From Opitutus sp. ER46 (GTDB taxonomy: Bacteria; Verrucomicrobiota; Verrucomicrobiia; Opitutales; Opitutaceae): 64,000 nucleotides of DNA. Under the pieces are notes generated by a model. That model was not told where the DNA came from. It did not search any database and saw only the letters and a list, made by a program, of their open reading frames with translations. The stretch covers positions 62,001 to 126,000 of the forward strand of contig NZ_QAYX01000024.1 in assembly GCF_003054705.1 (NCBI RefSeq), read 5' to 3'. Positions 1-8,071 of the stretch are shown here, one piece after another. The translations under genes and the position numbers were made by a program. Within the stretch, counting starts at the first letter, position 1. The number at the start of each line of letters is the position of its first letter.

Positions 1-320
1 GAGTTTGCGGTCGAGCAGGCTCATCGCGCCATCCGTGGCCCCGGCGGGAGGTCAACAGCCCGCCCAACGCCCGGCTTTGACGCGGGCAAGAATGCGGGTT
101 GGGCCGAGCTGGTCACGGGCGGCAAAAGCTGGCCCGGCCCGGGCAAATCGCAAGGTCGCGGCCGTCCGCGCCGCCCGCCCCCGGTCATCGCCGCTGACCG
201 CCAAACCGAGATAACACGCCAAATCTGGCGTGTTATCTCGGACGGCAAACCGCTCACCGGCCGAGGGCGGCAGGCTGAGGGCGGACCCGTGGCGCCCGCC
301 GCGGACGGCGGGCGGTGGTG
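1..320. other. Left edge, no gene supported
   Basis: No convincing gene lies in the first 320 bases. Open frames here are short and have the composition expected of GC-rich noncoding DNA. The only clear structure is the inverted repeat at 206-241, listed separately. Confidence 0.6.
206..241 (-). terminator. 16-bp perfect hairpin after the PEGA gene
   Basis: The arms 206-221 and 226-241 are perfectly complementary (16 bp) around a 4-nt loop, and the stem carries AT-rich bases unusual for this region. It lies about 80 nt past the stop of the minus-strand gene ending at 321. Read on the minus strand it is followed by TTTGG, so it may act as a weak intrinsic terminator. A protein-binding palindrome is the alternative. 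Confidence 0.6.
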
Positions 321-2837
321 CTACTCGCCGACGACGAATTTCCGCAGCGTCAGGAGCATCCGGGCGCTGACGGGTTTTCCGTCTTTCAAGGCGGGGCGGA
401 ATTTCCAGCCGGTCACCGTCGGGATGCTGTAGCGGGCGAGGTCCTTTTCGGTGGCAGAACGCACCGAGAAGCTGCGCGCCACGCCGTCGCGGCCGACCAC
501 GAACTCGAGCTCAATCTGCGGCTTGTTGAGCGTGAGATAGTACGGGACCTTGATCGGCTTGTCGTTGAGCGCCTCGGGCTGGCGGTCGACTTCGCCGGCG
601 GCAAACACCCGGCTGCTGGCGGCGAACTGCGCCTGGAGAGCCAAGGTCCTGCCGGCTTCCACGACGCCGCTCACGGCTGCGGGTTGGTCGAAGTTCGCGT
701 GAGCGATTTCGAACTCGGCGGCACCCGGCGCGACATCGGTCAGCGTCAGCGGAGTGGTGCCGACGGGGACGCCCTTGCGTTTCACGGTCGCGCCCTGCGG
801 CTGGCTGTTGATCGTGACCCGACCGGTCGAGACGACCCAGCTCGTGCGGGAGTTTTCGTTGCGCGTGACCGAGACGCGCTCGGTGTGGGCACTCCAGCCC
901 GGAGACGAGAAGGTGACGGTGTAGTCCCCGGGAGCGACGTCCGGCAGCGCCGCCGGCGTCGTGCCGGTGCGCACCTGCTTCGGGTCGACCATGAGCATCG
1001 CGGCCGGCCGCAGCTCGTAGTTCATGCCGGCGGGGGTGGAGGCGATCTCGAGCGTGCCGGTGGAGCGCTGGAGCGGCACGTTCACCGAGGTGGTCTCGTT
1101 TTCCTTCACCGCGCCTTCGGTCGTGGCGGTCTCGTGCGTGGGCGACGTCACGACGATCCGGTGGCTGCCGGTCTTGAGGTCGGCGAATGTCGCAGGTGAA
1201 GGCCGGGGCGGCAGGTCGCCGACCGCCACCATGGCGCCGGCGGGCTCCGTGGTGACCACGAGGGCGCCCCGGGCGTTGGCGCGGCGGGCTGCAGCCTGGA
1301 CCTGGGCCTCCTTCTCCGCGGCGGCGCGCGCGGATTCTGCCTGGGCGAGCTTTTGGGCGGCGTCCAACTCGATCTTCTGCCGGGCAAGGGCCTCGCGCTT
1401 GGCCCGCTCTTCGGCTTCGCGGGCCCGGGCCTGTTCGGCCTTGAGCTGCGCTTCGGCCTGTTGCTTGGCGGTGGCGGCACGGGTGGCCTGGGCTTGCTGG
1501 GAATAGAGGATGAAGCCGCCGGCCACGACGATCACCGCGGCGGCGATGCCGATGAGCAGGGCTTTCGATTGGGATTTGCCCGCGCGGGCGGGGGGGCGCG
1601 GTTCGCTGCCGTAGGCGACCGACGTCGCGGCGCGCGCGGGTTCGGCGGGCGCCGGAGCCGGCTTCTTCTCGGCCGGGCGCGGAGCAGGCGTGGGCGCGGG
1701 TGTCGGCGGTGGCGTGGCTTTGCGGGAGGGCGCGGCGGCGACGCTGGGAGTGGCTGGAGCTGCGGGAGCCGGCGGAGTGGGAGCCGGCGCTGCGGTGGGG
1801 GTGCGGCCGATCGGGTCGACGATCGCGTTGCCCAGCGCAAGGGTGCGCCACGAAGGCAGCCACATGACGGGCGCTGAGGTGGCGGTCGCCTGGGCGTGAA
1901 TCGCGTGGAGCAACCCAAACCAGGCGGGAGAGATCTTCGATTCAACCACCGAGCTGCCGAACGTGACGTTGGCCTTGGCGCGCCACGCGGGCAGGTCGGG
2001 CACGTGTACCTCGAGGCCGAAAATCCTGGCAATCGCGGCGATGAGCCACTGCTGCGGCACGGGCAGGGTGCCGCAGTACAGCGAGAAGGGCTTGGGCTGG
2101 TCGCTGACGAGGCGCGCCAAGTCGGCATCGACCGTGTCCGCGAGCCGGTCGGCGATCCTGGCGCCGACGTCGGCGAGGTTGAGATCGGTGTTGAAGAATG
2201 TCTGGGCGGCAGCCTCCGTGGATTTGAGCCCGAGTTCCGCCTGGACCGAGGAGAGAATCGTGTCTCGGGTCAGGCCGATGGGGCAGGTGCGCAGGATTCC
2301 GGCGGGGGTCACGAGGATGGCGTGCGAGGCGCGGGCGCCGATCTCGAGCATGACGGTGGGACCGGAGACCGAGGCCACGAGGGCGCCGGCGGTCGCGGTG
2401 GTGGCGGAGGTGCACCGGGTCGGCTTGCAGTCGAAACCGCTGACGGCTTCGCGCGCGGCCTCAAACGCGGTGGTGGGCGCGCTCACGGTGAGCCACCGGG
2501 CGGTTTTGTTCGGGCCGCCGTTGACCGTGTCAACCGCCATGGCGGCGACCGCCGGAGGAAGTTCTCCGCCGGCAACGCGGTAGGCGGCCTCGAGCGACGG
2601 TGCGGTGGCGTTGGCGTCCCCGACTTCGATCCGGAGGCCGGCTGGCCGCAGGGCGCAAATCAGCGGGGTGGTGGTGACCGGAAAGACCCGTCGGGCGGCC
2701 TCGACGACTGCGGCCGGATTGATGGTGGAAACCTCTTCCACCCGATTGATGCGGAGCGGCAGGTCTCTCGGGTCGCAGCGCGCAAAACGAAGGGCGAAAT
2801 CGGTCTGTTCGAGGAAGTACAGGGATTCGGAGTTCAT
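321..2837 (-). CDS. PilM-like / PEGA / TonB-C chimeric membrane protein
   Basis: The product is 838 aa from the ATG at 2837; a TTG 13 codons upstream is possible. The N-terminal ~330 residues resemble the actin-like fold of PilM-type proteins (weak similarity, by eye). A Pro/Ala-rich linker follows, then one hydrophobic segment near residues 440-462, an Ala/Glu/Lys coiled coil to about 530, and three PEGA-type repeats recognisable by the pattern 'TxPxGAxVxxxG..LxxGxHxV'. The last ~85 residues resemble the TonB C-terminal domain, with the typical 'W+F+PA.KDGKPV' ending. This predicts a cytoplasmic N-terminus, a single membrane crossing and a periplasmic PEGA/TonB-C half. A link to pilus or envelope assembly is inference; no substrate can be named. 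The gene stands alone, with an AT-rich gap upstream. Confidence 0.7.
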   Translation of the reverse strand: MNSESLYFLEQTDFALRFARCDPRDLPLRINRVEEVSTINPAAVVEAARRVFPVTTTPLICALRPAGLRIEVGDANATAPSLEAAYRVAGGELPPAVAAMAVDTVNGGPNKTARWLTVSAPTTAFEAAREAVSGFDCKPTRCTSATTATAGALVASVSGPTVMLEIGARASHAILVTPAGILRTCPIGLTRDTILSSVQAELGLKSTEAAAQTFFNTDLNLADVGARIADRLADTVDADLARLVSDQPKPFSLYCGTLPVPQQWLIAAIARIFGLEVHVPDLPAWRAKANVTFGSSVVESKISPAWFGLLHAIHAQATATSAPVMWLPSWRTLALGNAIVDPIGRTPTAAPAPTPPAPAAPATPSVAAAPSRKATPPPTPAPTPAPRPAEKKPAPAPAEPARAATSVAYGSEPRPPARAGKSQSKALLIGIAAAVIVVAGGFILYSQQAQATRAATAKQQAEAQLKAEQARAREAEERAKREALARQKIELDAAQKLAQAESARAAAEKEAQVQAAARRANARGALVVTTEPAGAMVAVGDLPPRPSPATFADLKTGSHRIVVTSPTHETATTEGAVKENETTSVNVPLQRSTGTLEIASTPAGMNYELRPAAMLMVDPKQVRTGTTPAALPDVAPGDYTVTFSSPGWSAHTERVSVTRNENSRTSWVVSTGRVTINSQPQGATVKRKGVPVGTTPLTLTDVAPGAAEFEIAHANFDQPAAVSGVVEAGRTLALQAQFAASSRVFAAGEVDRQPEALNDKPIKVPYYLTLNKPQIELEFVVGRDGVARSFSVRSATEKDLARYSIPTVTGWKFRPALKDGKPVSARMLLTLRKFVVGE

Positions 2838-2894
2838 TGGGGAGGGGGCCCGATTGCAGGGCGTGCTCCTCACCAACGACCGGGCGCGGCGGTA

Positions 2895-2975
2895 ATGAAA
2901 GGCTAAGCGTTACCACTCATGGTTTTGACTATGAGTTAGTTAACACATTGTTAAAACCGGCCCTGCCGCGGCATG
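2895..2975 (-). promoter_or_regulatory. AT-rich upstream region of the PEGA gene
   Basis: This short AT-rich island lies between the ABC ATPase stop and the PEGA gene start. It holds a small inverted repeat (ACTCAT...ATGAGT) and repeated TTAACA/GTTAAC words. On the minus strand TTAACA is followed after 17 nt by TAGTCA, a weak promoter match. Confidence 0.3.
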
Positions 2976-3005
2976 CGGACGGCTCCGGAAACCGCCCGGG
3001 ACTGG

Positions 3006-3701
3006 TTACCAGGCGAGATCGCTGACGCGCCCGCGTTGCGGGTTCTCGTGGACGCTGACCAGCCGTCCGTCCTGGAGGGTGAACACGCGGTCGGCCATGC
3101 CGGCGATGATGGCGTTGTGTGTGATGATCACGACGAGCGTGCCCAGCTCCCGGTTGATGTGCTCGATGGCCTCGAGCACGGTGATGCCGGTGTGGACGTC
3201 GAGAGCGCCGGTGGGCTCGTCGCAGAGCAGCACTTCGGGGCGCTTGGCGATGGCGCGGGCGATGGCGACGCGCTGCTGCTCGCCGCCGGAAAGCTGTGCC
3301 GGAAAATGATCCATGCGGTCGGAGAGGCCCACCAACGCGAGCGCCTCTTCGGGCGCCATCGGGTCGCGCGCGATCTCGGCGATCAGGGCGACGTTTTCGC
3401 GCGCCGTCAGGCTGGGGATGAGGTTGTAGGCCTGGAAGACGAAGCCAACCGCGTGCCGTCGGAAGTCGGTGAGGCCAGCTTCGTCGGCCGCGCCGAGGTT
3501 CCAGTCGCGGTACTGCAGTGTGCCGCGGGTGGGGGAGTCGAGTCCGCCGAGTTGGTTGAGCAGGGTGGATTTCCCGCTGCCGGAGGGGCCGAGCAGGACG
3601 ACGAGTTCGCCGCGGTAGAGATCGAAATCCACGCCGGCGAGCGCGGTCACGGTCGCGGCGTCCTCACCGTAGATGCGCGCCAAGTCCCGCACGTGAAACA
3701 T
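3006..3701 (-). CDS. ABC transporter ATP-binding protein (LolD/MacB type)
   Basis: The product is 231 aa from the ATG at 3701 (MFHVRDL...). The open frame extends upstream, but that part is low-complexity and not family-like. Walker A is GPSGSGKST, the signature is LSGGEQQR, and Walker B is [12 protein letters not shown], followed by the H-loop ITHN. The length and 'TGALD' motif are typical of ATPases that serve FtsX/MacB-like permeases in lipoprotein or peptide export. No permease gene is adjacent on either side, so the partner must be elsewhere. The next gene in the same direction, the PEGA protein, starts 168 nt downstream and may or may not be co-transcribed. Confidence 0.88.
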   Translation of the reverse strand: MFHVRDLARIYGEDAATVTALAGVDFDLYRGELVVLLGPSGSGKSTLLNQLGGLDSPTRGTLQYRDWNLGAADEAGLTDFRRHAVGFVFQAYNLIPSLTARENVALIAEIARDPMAPEEALALVGLSDRMDHFPAQLSGGEQQRVAIARAIAKRPEVLLCDEPTGALDVHTGITVLEAIEHINRELGTLVVIITHNAIIAGMADRVFTLQDGRLVSVHENPQRGRVSDLAW

Positions 3702-3794
3702 GCGCGGACGGGCGGAGCCGGGCGGGGCGGGCGGGACGGTGGACGACACGGGTCGGCATAGAAACGCCGGGAAGGGGGATTCGCAACCCGCCGG

Positions 3795-3830
3795 TCCTTC
3801 GGAGTGAGGGTGAAAGTGGGAGTGGGGGGG
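3795..3830. repeat. CTTCGGAGTGAGRGTGA-type dispersed repeat, copy 1
   Basis: The purine-rich run 'CCTTCGGAGTGAGGGTGAAA' recurs almost unchanged at 9596-9618 and in weaker form at 30170-30204. All three lie just upstream of minus-strand genes (ABC ATPase, Sel1 protein, recA), so those genes have a repeated CACTTTCACTCTCAC-like leader. Confidence 0.6.
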
Positions 3831-3871
3831 GCCGACTGATCGCGGCGTGGGGGAGCCGCGGGCCATCCTAC

Positions 3872-4006
3872 ACTTTCTCGTACTCTTTCTCTCGATCCGG
3901 GGGCGTGAGATGGCAGCTGCAGCAGTCCTTACTTCAGTTTTCGCGCAGCGAAAACTGCTCAATCCCTCGAGAGAACGAGTAAGAGGAAGAGTAAGAGAAA
4001 GAGAGG
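3872..4006. repeat. Dispersed intergenic element, copy A
   Basis: A pyrimidine tract (CTTTCTCGTACTCTTTCTC) leads into CTCTCGATCCGGG, a GCGTGAGAT block, then the hairpin CAGTTTTCGC-GCA-GCGAAAACTG (3935-3957), one TCAATCCC unit, and a purine tract (AGAGGAAGAGTAAGAGAAAG). The same blocks occur in the same order at 42970-43245. The purine tract is complementary to the leading pyrimidine tract, so the whole element can fold on itself. It sits in the leader of lplT. Confidence 0.7.
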
Positions 4007-4095
4007 GGGCCCCCACACCCCTTCTCGGGCCGCCGGCAGGCGGCACGAGGGGTATCGAGTTTATCGATTCACGCTCAGGGTGGGACTCGGGTAGC

Positions 4096-5397
4096 ATGCC
4101 GGGCGTGAAATCAAACCTGCCCCGGCGGAATTACCCGCTGCTTCTCGTTGGCCAGTTTCTCGGAGCGTTCGGCGACAACTTCGTGCTCGCGGCCATCCTC
4201 GGTCCGCTGACGTTCCAGCTGCTCGCGGGGAAGATCACGGAGCAGCAGGTCAACGCGCAGAACACGCTCTTCAGCGCGGTGTTCTTCGTTCCCTTCATCC
4301 TGCTGGCGCCCCTCGCCGGCTTCCTCAACGACCGGCTGCCGAAGACGACCTGGCTGCTCGGTGGCAATGCGCTGAAGCTCGCGGGCACACTGGTTGGCCT
4401 CACGGGCGTATGGCTGCACCAGGGCGACTTCCACGCGAGCCGCGTCTGGCAGGTCATCGGGTACACGATCATCGGGCTCGGCGCCTGCGTTTACTCACCG
4501 GCCAAGTACGGCGTCCTGCCGGAAATCCTGCCGGCGGACCGGCTGGTGAAGGCGAACGGCACGGTCGAGATGCTCACGTTGATCGCGATTCTTGGCGGAC
4601 TCTGGGGCGGCGCGTCACTTTACGACCACGGTCGTTCGTTGCCGCTCTGCTACGGCGTGACCGCGGCGCTCTACGCGGTGGCGCTCATCGTCAACGGGCT
4701 CATGTCCGCGACGCCCTGCGATCGCGCGACGCAGCTTGGTCACAGCGTCGGCGAGTTTGGACGGCACCTGGCGTCGCTCGCACGGCATCCGCGGCTTGGC
4801 CGCGTGCTGCTCGGCTGCGGCCTGTTCTGGTTCACGGGTGCGGTGCTGCGGACGAACCTCCAGGGCTGGGGGCTCGACGCGTTGCGCGCCGCCGGCGTGG
4901 CGGAGATCACGAACCAGCGCCTGGCGCTGCTGAAGATCGGCCTGATCATCGGGGTGGTCGCGGGTAGTCTCCTCGCCGGCCAATGGCACCGCACGGGAGA
5001 CCTGAGCTGGGCGCGACGCTATGGCCTCCTGCTGGCGGGCGCGGTGGCGCTGCTCGGCTGGCTCGGCGGCCACGCCGGTCTCGCGATTGCCGTCGCGGGC
5101 CTCGTGGCCGCGGGCCTGGCGGCGGGGCTCCTGCTGATCCCGCTCAACGCCGCGCTCCAGCACGAGTCGGACCCGACGCGTCTCGGCAAGACCATCGCGG
5201 TGCAGAACTTCACCGACTACTGGTCGATGCTGCTGGGCGCGGGCTTCATGCAGCTGCTGACGCACTTCGGGCTGCTCGCGAATCCGATCTTCCTCGGCCT
5301 GGCGGCCACGGTTGCGGTGCTCGCGTTCTTTCTGCGGATTCCCGCTGCCCCGGCGCCCGGACAGGAGGCCGCCTCCACCTCAAGCGGGCGTTCGTGA
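4096..5397 (+). CDS. lplT: Lysophospholipid transporter LplT (MFS)
   Basis: The product is 433 aa from the ATG at 4096; an in-frame extension to 3847 reads through the dispersed repeat and is rejected. The protein is a 12-segment MFS transporter with the LplT hallmarks: an N-terminal '[16 protein letters not shown]' helix and a loop '[13 protein letters not shown]'. LplT flips lysophospholipids across the inner membrane for re-acylation by Aas. The aas gene begins 45 nt downstream on the same strand, reproducing the lplT-aas pair known from enterobacteria, which strongly supports the call. The length is slightly above the E. coli protein (about 400 aa). Confidence 0.88.
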   Translation: MPGVKSNLPRRNYPLLLVGQFLGAFGDNFVLAAILGPLTFQLLAGKITEQQVNAQNTLFSAVFFVPFILLAPLAGFLNDRLPKTTWLLGGNALKLAGTLVGLTGVWLHQGDFHASRVWQVIGYTIIGLGACVYSPAKYGVLPEILPADRLVKANGTVEMLTLIAILGGLWGGASLYDHGRSLPLCYGVTAALYAVALIVNGLMSATPCDRATQLGHSVGEFGRHLASLARHPRLGRVLLGCGLFWFTGAVLRTNLQGWGLDALRAAGVAEITNQRLALLKIGLIIGVVAGSLLAGQWHRTGDLSWARRYGLLLAGAVALLGWLGGHAGLAIAVAGLVAAGLAAGLLLIPLNAALQHESDPTRLGKTIAVQNFTDYWSMLLGAGFMQLLTHFGLLANPIFLGLAATVAVLAFFLRIPAAPAPGQEAASTSSGRS

Positions 5398-5442
5398 AAC
5401 GCCGCCCCTGAGTCCATCTTTTCCTTCGGTCCCTTCGATCCC

Positions 5443-7590
5443 ATGAAAACGGTTCTCCGTTGGCTGGTGCGGCTTTGGTTTCGGTTCCGGGTGCACGGAG
5501 CCGACGTGCTGGGCACGCCGGGCCCGGTGCTGCTGGTCCCGAACCACGTGTCGTGGCTCGACTGGCTCTTCCTGTACGTGGTGCTCGACGACGACTGGAA
5601 GTTCGTGGCGGCGACCGTGACGGCGAAGCACAGCTGGGTGCACCGGAAGCTGGTGTTGGGTCGCCGGACCTTTCCGATCGATCCGAGCTCGCCGTACGCG
5701 GTGAAGGCGATGGCGGAGTTTCTCGAGCAGGGTGGCCGGCTGGTGCTGTTCGCCGAAGGGCGGATCTCGGCGACGGGCGGGCTGATGAAGCTGTTCGAAG
5801 GCACCGGCTTTCTGATCCGGCGTACGCATGCGAAAGTGATTACGTGCTACCTGCGCGGCGCGAACCGCGTGCGGTGGGTCCGGCACGGCGGCTGGCGACG
5901 CTGGTTCCCGCGCGTGAGCATGCACTTCAGCCCGGTGCTCACGCCACCGGTCGAGGAGGGCGTGAGCGCGAGCGTGGCGCGGCAGCGGCTCACGCGCTGG
6001 CTGCGGGATCGGATGGTGGCGCAGCAGTTCGAGGTCGAGCAGGCGTTTGGGCCGCGGAACGTCCTCGCGGCCATCGCCGAGACGGCCGGCAACTTGCCGG
6101 GGCGGGTGGCGCTCGAAGATGCTACGTTTACCACGCTCACGTACCGTCGACTGATGGTCGGGGTGCGGGTGCTGGCGGCCGCGTGGCGGAGGCAACTCCG
6201 GCCGGAGTCGGAATCGCCGTGCGTGGGCGTGCTGCTGCCGAATGTGAACGCGACGCCGGTGACCGTGCTGAGCCTGTGGGCGGCCGGGCGCGTGCCGACG
6301 ATCCTCAACTTCTCGAGCGGCGTCGCGACGATGCTCGGGTGTGCGCGGCTGGCGGGCTTGCGCGAGATCATCACGTCGCGCGCGTTCGTGGAGCGGGCGC
6401 GGCTCGACCTGCCGCCCTTCACGCAGGCCGGGCTGAAGGTGATCTATCTTGAGGACGTGCGCGCGACGCTGTCCCGCGGCCGGCAGTTGCTGACGCTGGC
6501 GCACGAGTGGCTCGCGCCGGGGGCGAAGCTGCGGCGCGGCAGCCTGGCGGCGGACGCGACGGCGGTGGTGCTGTTCACGAGCGGCTCGGAGAACGTGCCG
6601 AAGGGCGTGGAGCTGACGCATGGCAACCTGCTCGCGAACATGCGGCAGGGGCTCGCGGTGATGGACCTCACCGACCAGGACCGCTTCTTCAACGCGCTGC
6701 CGCTCTTCCACAGCTTCGGGCTGACGGCCGGCACGCTGCTGCCGCTGGTGCGCGGGTGCTACACGTTCCTGTATCCGACGCCGCTGCACTACCGCATCGT
6801 GCCGGCGATGGTGTACGAGCGGAACTGCACCGTGCTGCTCGCGACGAACACCTTCCTCAACGGGTATGCGCGCAAGGCGAATCCCTACGACTTCCGCACG
6901 GTGCGGTACCTCATGGCCGGCGCGGAGAAGGTGCAGGCTACGACGCTGGAAACGTGGTCGCGCGTGTTTGGGTTGCGTGTGCTCGAGGGCTATGGCGCCA
7001 CCGAGTGCAGCCCGATCCTGAGCGTGAACACCTGGCTGGAGCCGCGGGTCGGCTCGGCCGGGCGCCTGCTCCCTGGCATCGAGTACAAGCTGCAGCCCGT
7101 CGAGGGCGTGGCGCGCGGCGGCCGGCTCTTCGTCCGCGGGCCGAACGTGATGAAGCGTTATCTCAACCCCGAGGCCGACGCGGCGTTCCAGGCGCTCGGC
7201 GGGTGGTACGACACCGGCGACATCGCGGAGGTCGATGCCGAGGGTTACGTGCACCTGCTCGGGCGGCTGAAGCGCTTCGCGAAGGTCAGCGGCGAGATGG
7301 TGAGCCTGACCGCGCTGGAGGACGCGCTGGCGGGGGCGTTCCCGCAGTTTGGCGCGCGGTGCGAAGTGGCGATCCTGGCGCGGCCCGATGCGAACAAAGG
7401 CGAGCTGCTGATCGCCGTGACGAACGACTCACGGCTCACGCTGGCGGAGGTGCGGGCGACGCTGAGGGCGAAGGGATTTTCAAACCTCGCTGCGCCGAAA
7501 GAGCTGCAGGTGGTGCACGCGATCCCAAAGCTCGGCACCGGCAAGGTGAATCACCGCCAGCTGGCGGAGGCGATAGGCGGTAAGCCATGA
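5443..7590 (+). CDS. aas: Bifunctional 2-acyl-GPE acyltransferase / acyl-ACP synthetase
   Basis: The 715-aa product matches the size of E. coli Aas (about 719). Residues 1-200 form a PlsC-type acyltransferase with HVSWLD (H35, D40) as the HX4D motif and FAEGRIS near residue 105. Residues 220-715 form an AMP-forming acyl-acid ligase with the P-loop FTSGSENVPKGV near 378, GYGATECSP near 515, and the YDTGD motif. The enzyme activates fatty acid onto ACP and re-acylates lysophosphatidylethanolamine at the inner membrane. Together with lplT upstream it forms a two-gene operon. The last codons lie inside a repeated GCGATAGGC sequence that continues past the stop. Confidence 0.9.
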   Translation: MKTVLRWLVRLWFRFRVHGADVLGTPGPVLLVPNHVSWLDWLFLYVVLDDDWKFVAATVTAKHSWVHRKLVLGRRTFPIDPSSPYAVKAMAEFLEQGGRLVLFAEGRISATGGLMKLFEGTGFLIRRTHAKVITCYLRGANRVRWVRHGGWRRWFPRVSMHFSPVLTPPVEEGVSASVARQRLTRWLRDRMVAQQFEVEQAFGPRNVLAAIAETAGNLPGRVALEDATFTTLTYRRLMVGVRVLAAAWRRQLRPESESPCVGVLLPNVNATPVTVLSLWAAGRVPTILNFSSGVATMLGCARLAGLREIITSRAFVERARLDLPPFTQAGLKVIYLEDVRATLSRGRQLLTLAHEWLAPGAKLRRGSLAADATAVVLFTSGSENVPKGVELTHGNLLANMRQGLAVMDLTDQDRFFNALPLFHSFGLTAGTLLPLVRGCYTFLYPTPLHYRIVPAMVYERNCTVLLATNTFLNGYARKANPYDFRTVRYLMAGAEKVQATTLETWSRVFGLRVLEGYGATECSPILSVNTWLEPRVGSAGRLLPGIEYKLQPVEGVARGGRLFVRGPNVMKRYLNPEADAAFQALGGWYDTGDIAEVDAEGYVHLLGRLKRFAKVSGEMVSLTALEDALAGAFPQFGARCEVAILARPDANKGELLIAVTNDSRLTLAEVRATLRAKGFSNLAAPKELQVVHAIPKLGTGKVNHRQLAEAIGGKP

Positions 7591-7609
7591 GCGATAGGCG
7601 ATAGGCGAG
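7567..7609 (+). repeat. GCGATAGGC repeat spanning the aas stop codon
   Basis: The word GCGATAGGC or its shortened form GATAGGC occurs four times. It begins in the last codons of aas and continues directly after the stop. It is one of several cases here where a repeat overlaps a gene's 3' end. Confidence 0.6.
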
Positions 7610-7665
7610 CGGCTCGAGACGGAGGAACGTGGCCGCAAAGATGCGCAAAATGCAGAACCGTATAT

Positions 7666-7700
7666 AACCACGAATGGACCTTAATGGACACGAATGGAAT
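7666..7700 (+). repeat. CCACGAATGGACCTTAATGGACACGAATGG-type repeat
   Basis: ACGAATGG occurs twice around a diverged AATGGAC unit. The style matches the CACGGATGGACACGGATGG-like intergenic repeats that I recall from other Verrucomicrobia; that is memory, not a search. Confidence 0.5.
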
Positions 7701-7757
7701 GGGTTTGATATTCGTTCAAATTCGGTGGTTAACCCATATCCGGCTTGGATCAGCGCA

Positions 7758-7968
7758 ATCTGTGGTTAAAAACAAAGTCTGTTGTTTGACCTCAGAATAT
7801 TCGGATAAATGCAGGGTATTACAAAGATCCGGAGTGCAGTCGTCTTCTCCGGTTCGATCTCGGCGCACTCTGCTACCTCCCGTTCACCCTGCCTTGGTCA
7901 GACTCCGTCCTATCCTGCCTTCATTCGAGTCATCTGTGGTTAAATACAGAGTTTGTTGTTTTGACCTC
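7758..7968. repeat. 36-bp direct repeat pair, 174 bp apart
   Basis: ATCTGTGGTTAAA...GTTTGACCTC occurs at 7758-7793 and again at 7932-7968 with four or five changes and one inserted T. The spacer contains no gene. The copies may be ends of a small element or parts of a dispersed repeat; no transposase is present. Confidence 0.7.
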
Positions 7969-8022
7969 GGATTGCTCATATTCAATGAGTATAGCAGATT
8001 GACAGCGGGCCTTTGTGAATTA

Positions 8023-8038
8023 ATTATTATATAATAAT
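8023..8038. repeat. 16-bp AT-only palindrome
   Basis: ATTATTAT-ATAATAAT is a perfect palindrome of A and T only, striking in a genome of roughly two-thirds G+C. It lies 34 nt past the Sel1 gene's stop (minus strand), so it could be a terminator-associated or protein-binding site. Confidence 0.5.
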
Positions 8039-8071
8039 CATTTTATGTAATTGTTTTATACGTGACCTGAG

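Larger units (their letters stand above)
7591..8071. other. Gene-free, AT-rich gap with repeats
   Basis: The 480 bases between two convergent genes are clearly richer in A+T than the rest of the window. They hold an ACGAATGG repeat (7666-7697), a 36-bp direct repeat and a 16-bp AT palindrome. Short open frames here have no family-like features and I do not call them genes. Confidence 0.7.

Noticed and set aside
1-24. A possible minus-strand start (ATGAGCCTGCTC...) running off the left edge
   Set aside because: Only eight codons are visible, too few to support a gene.
7684-8034. A 116-codon frame in the AT-rich gap
   Set aside because: It spans both copies of a direct repeat and an AT palindrome and has no protein-like features.
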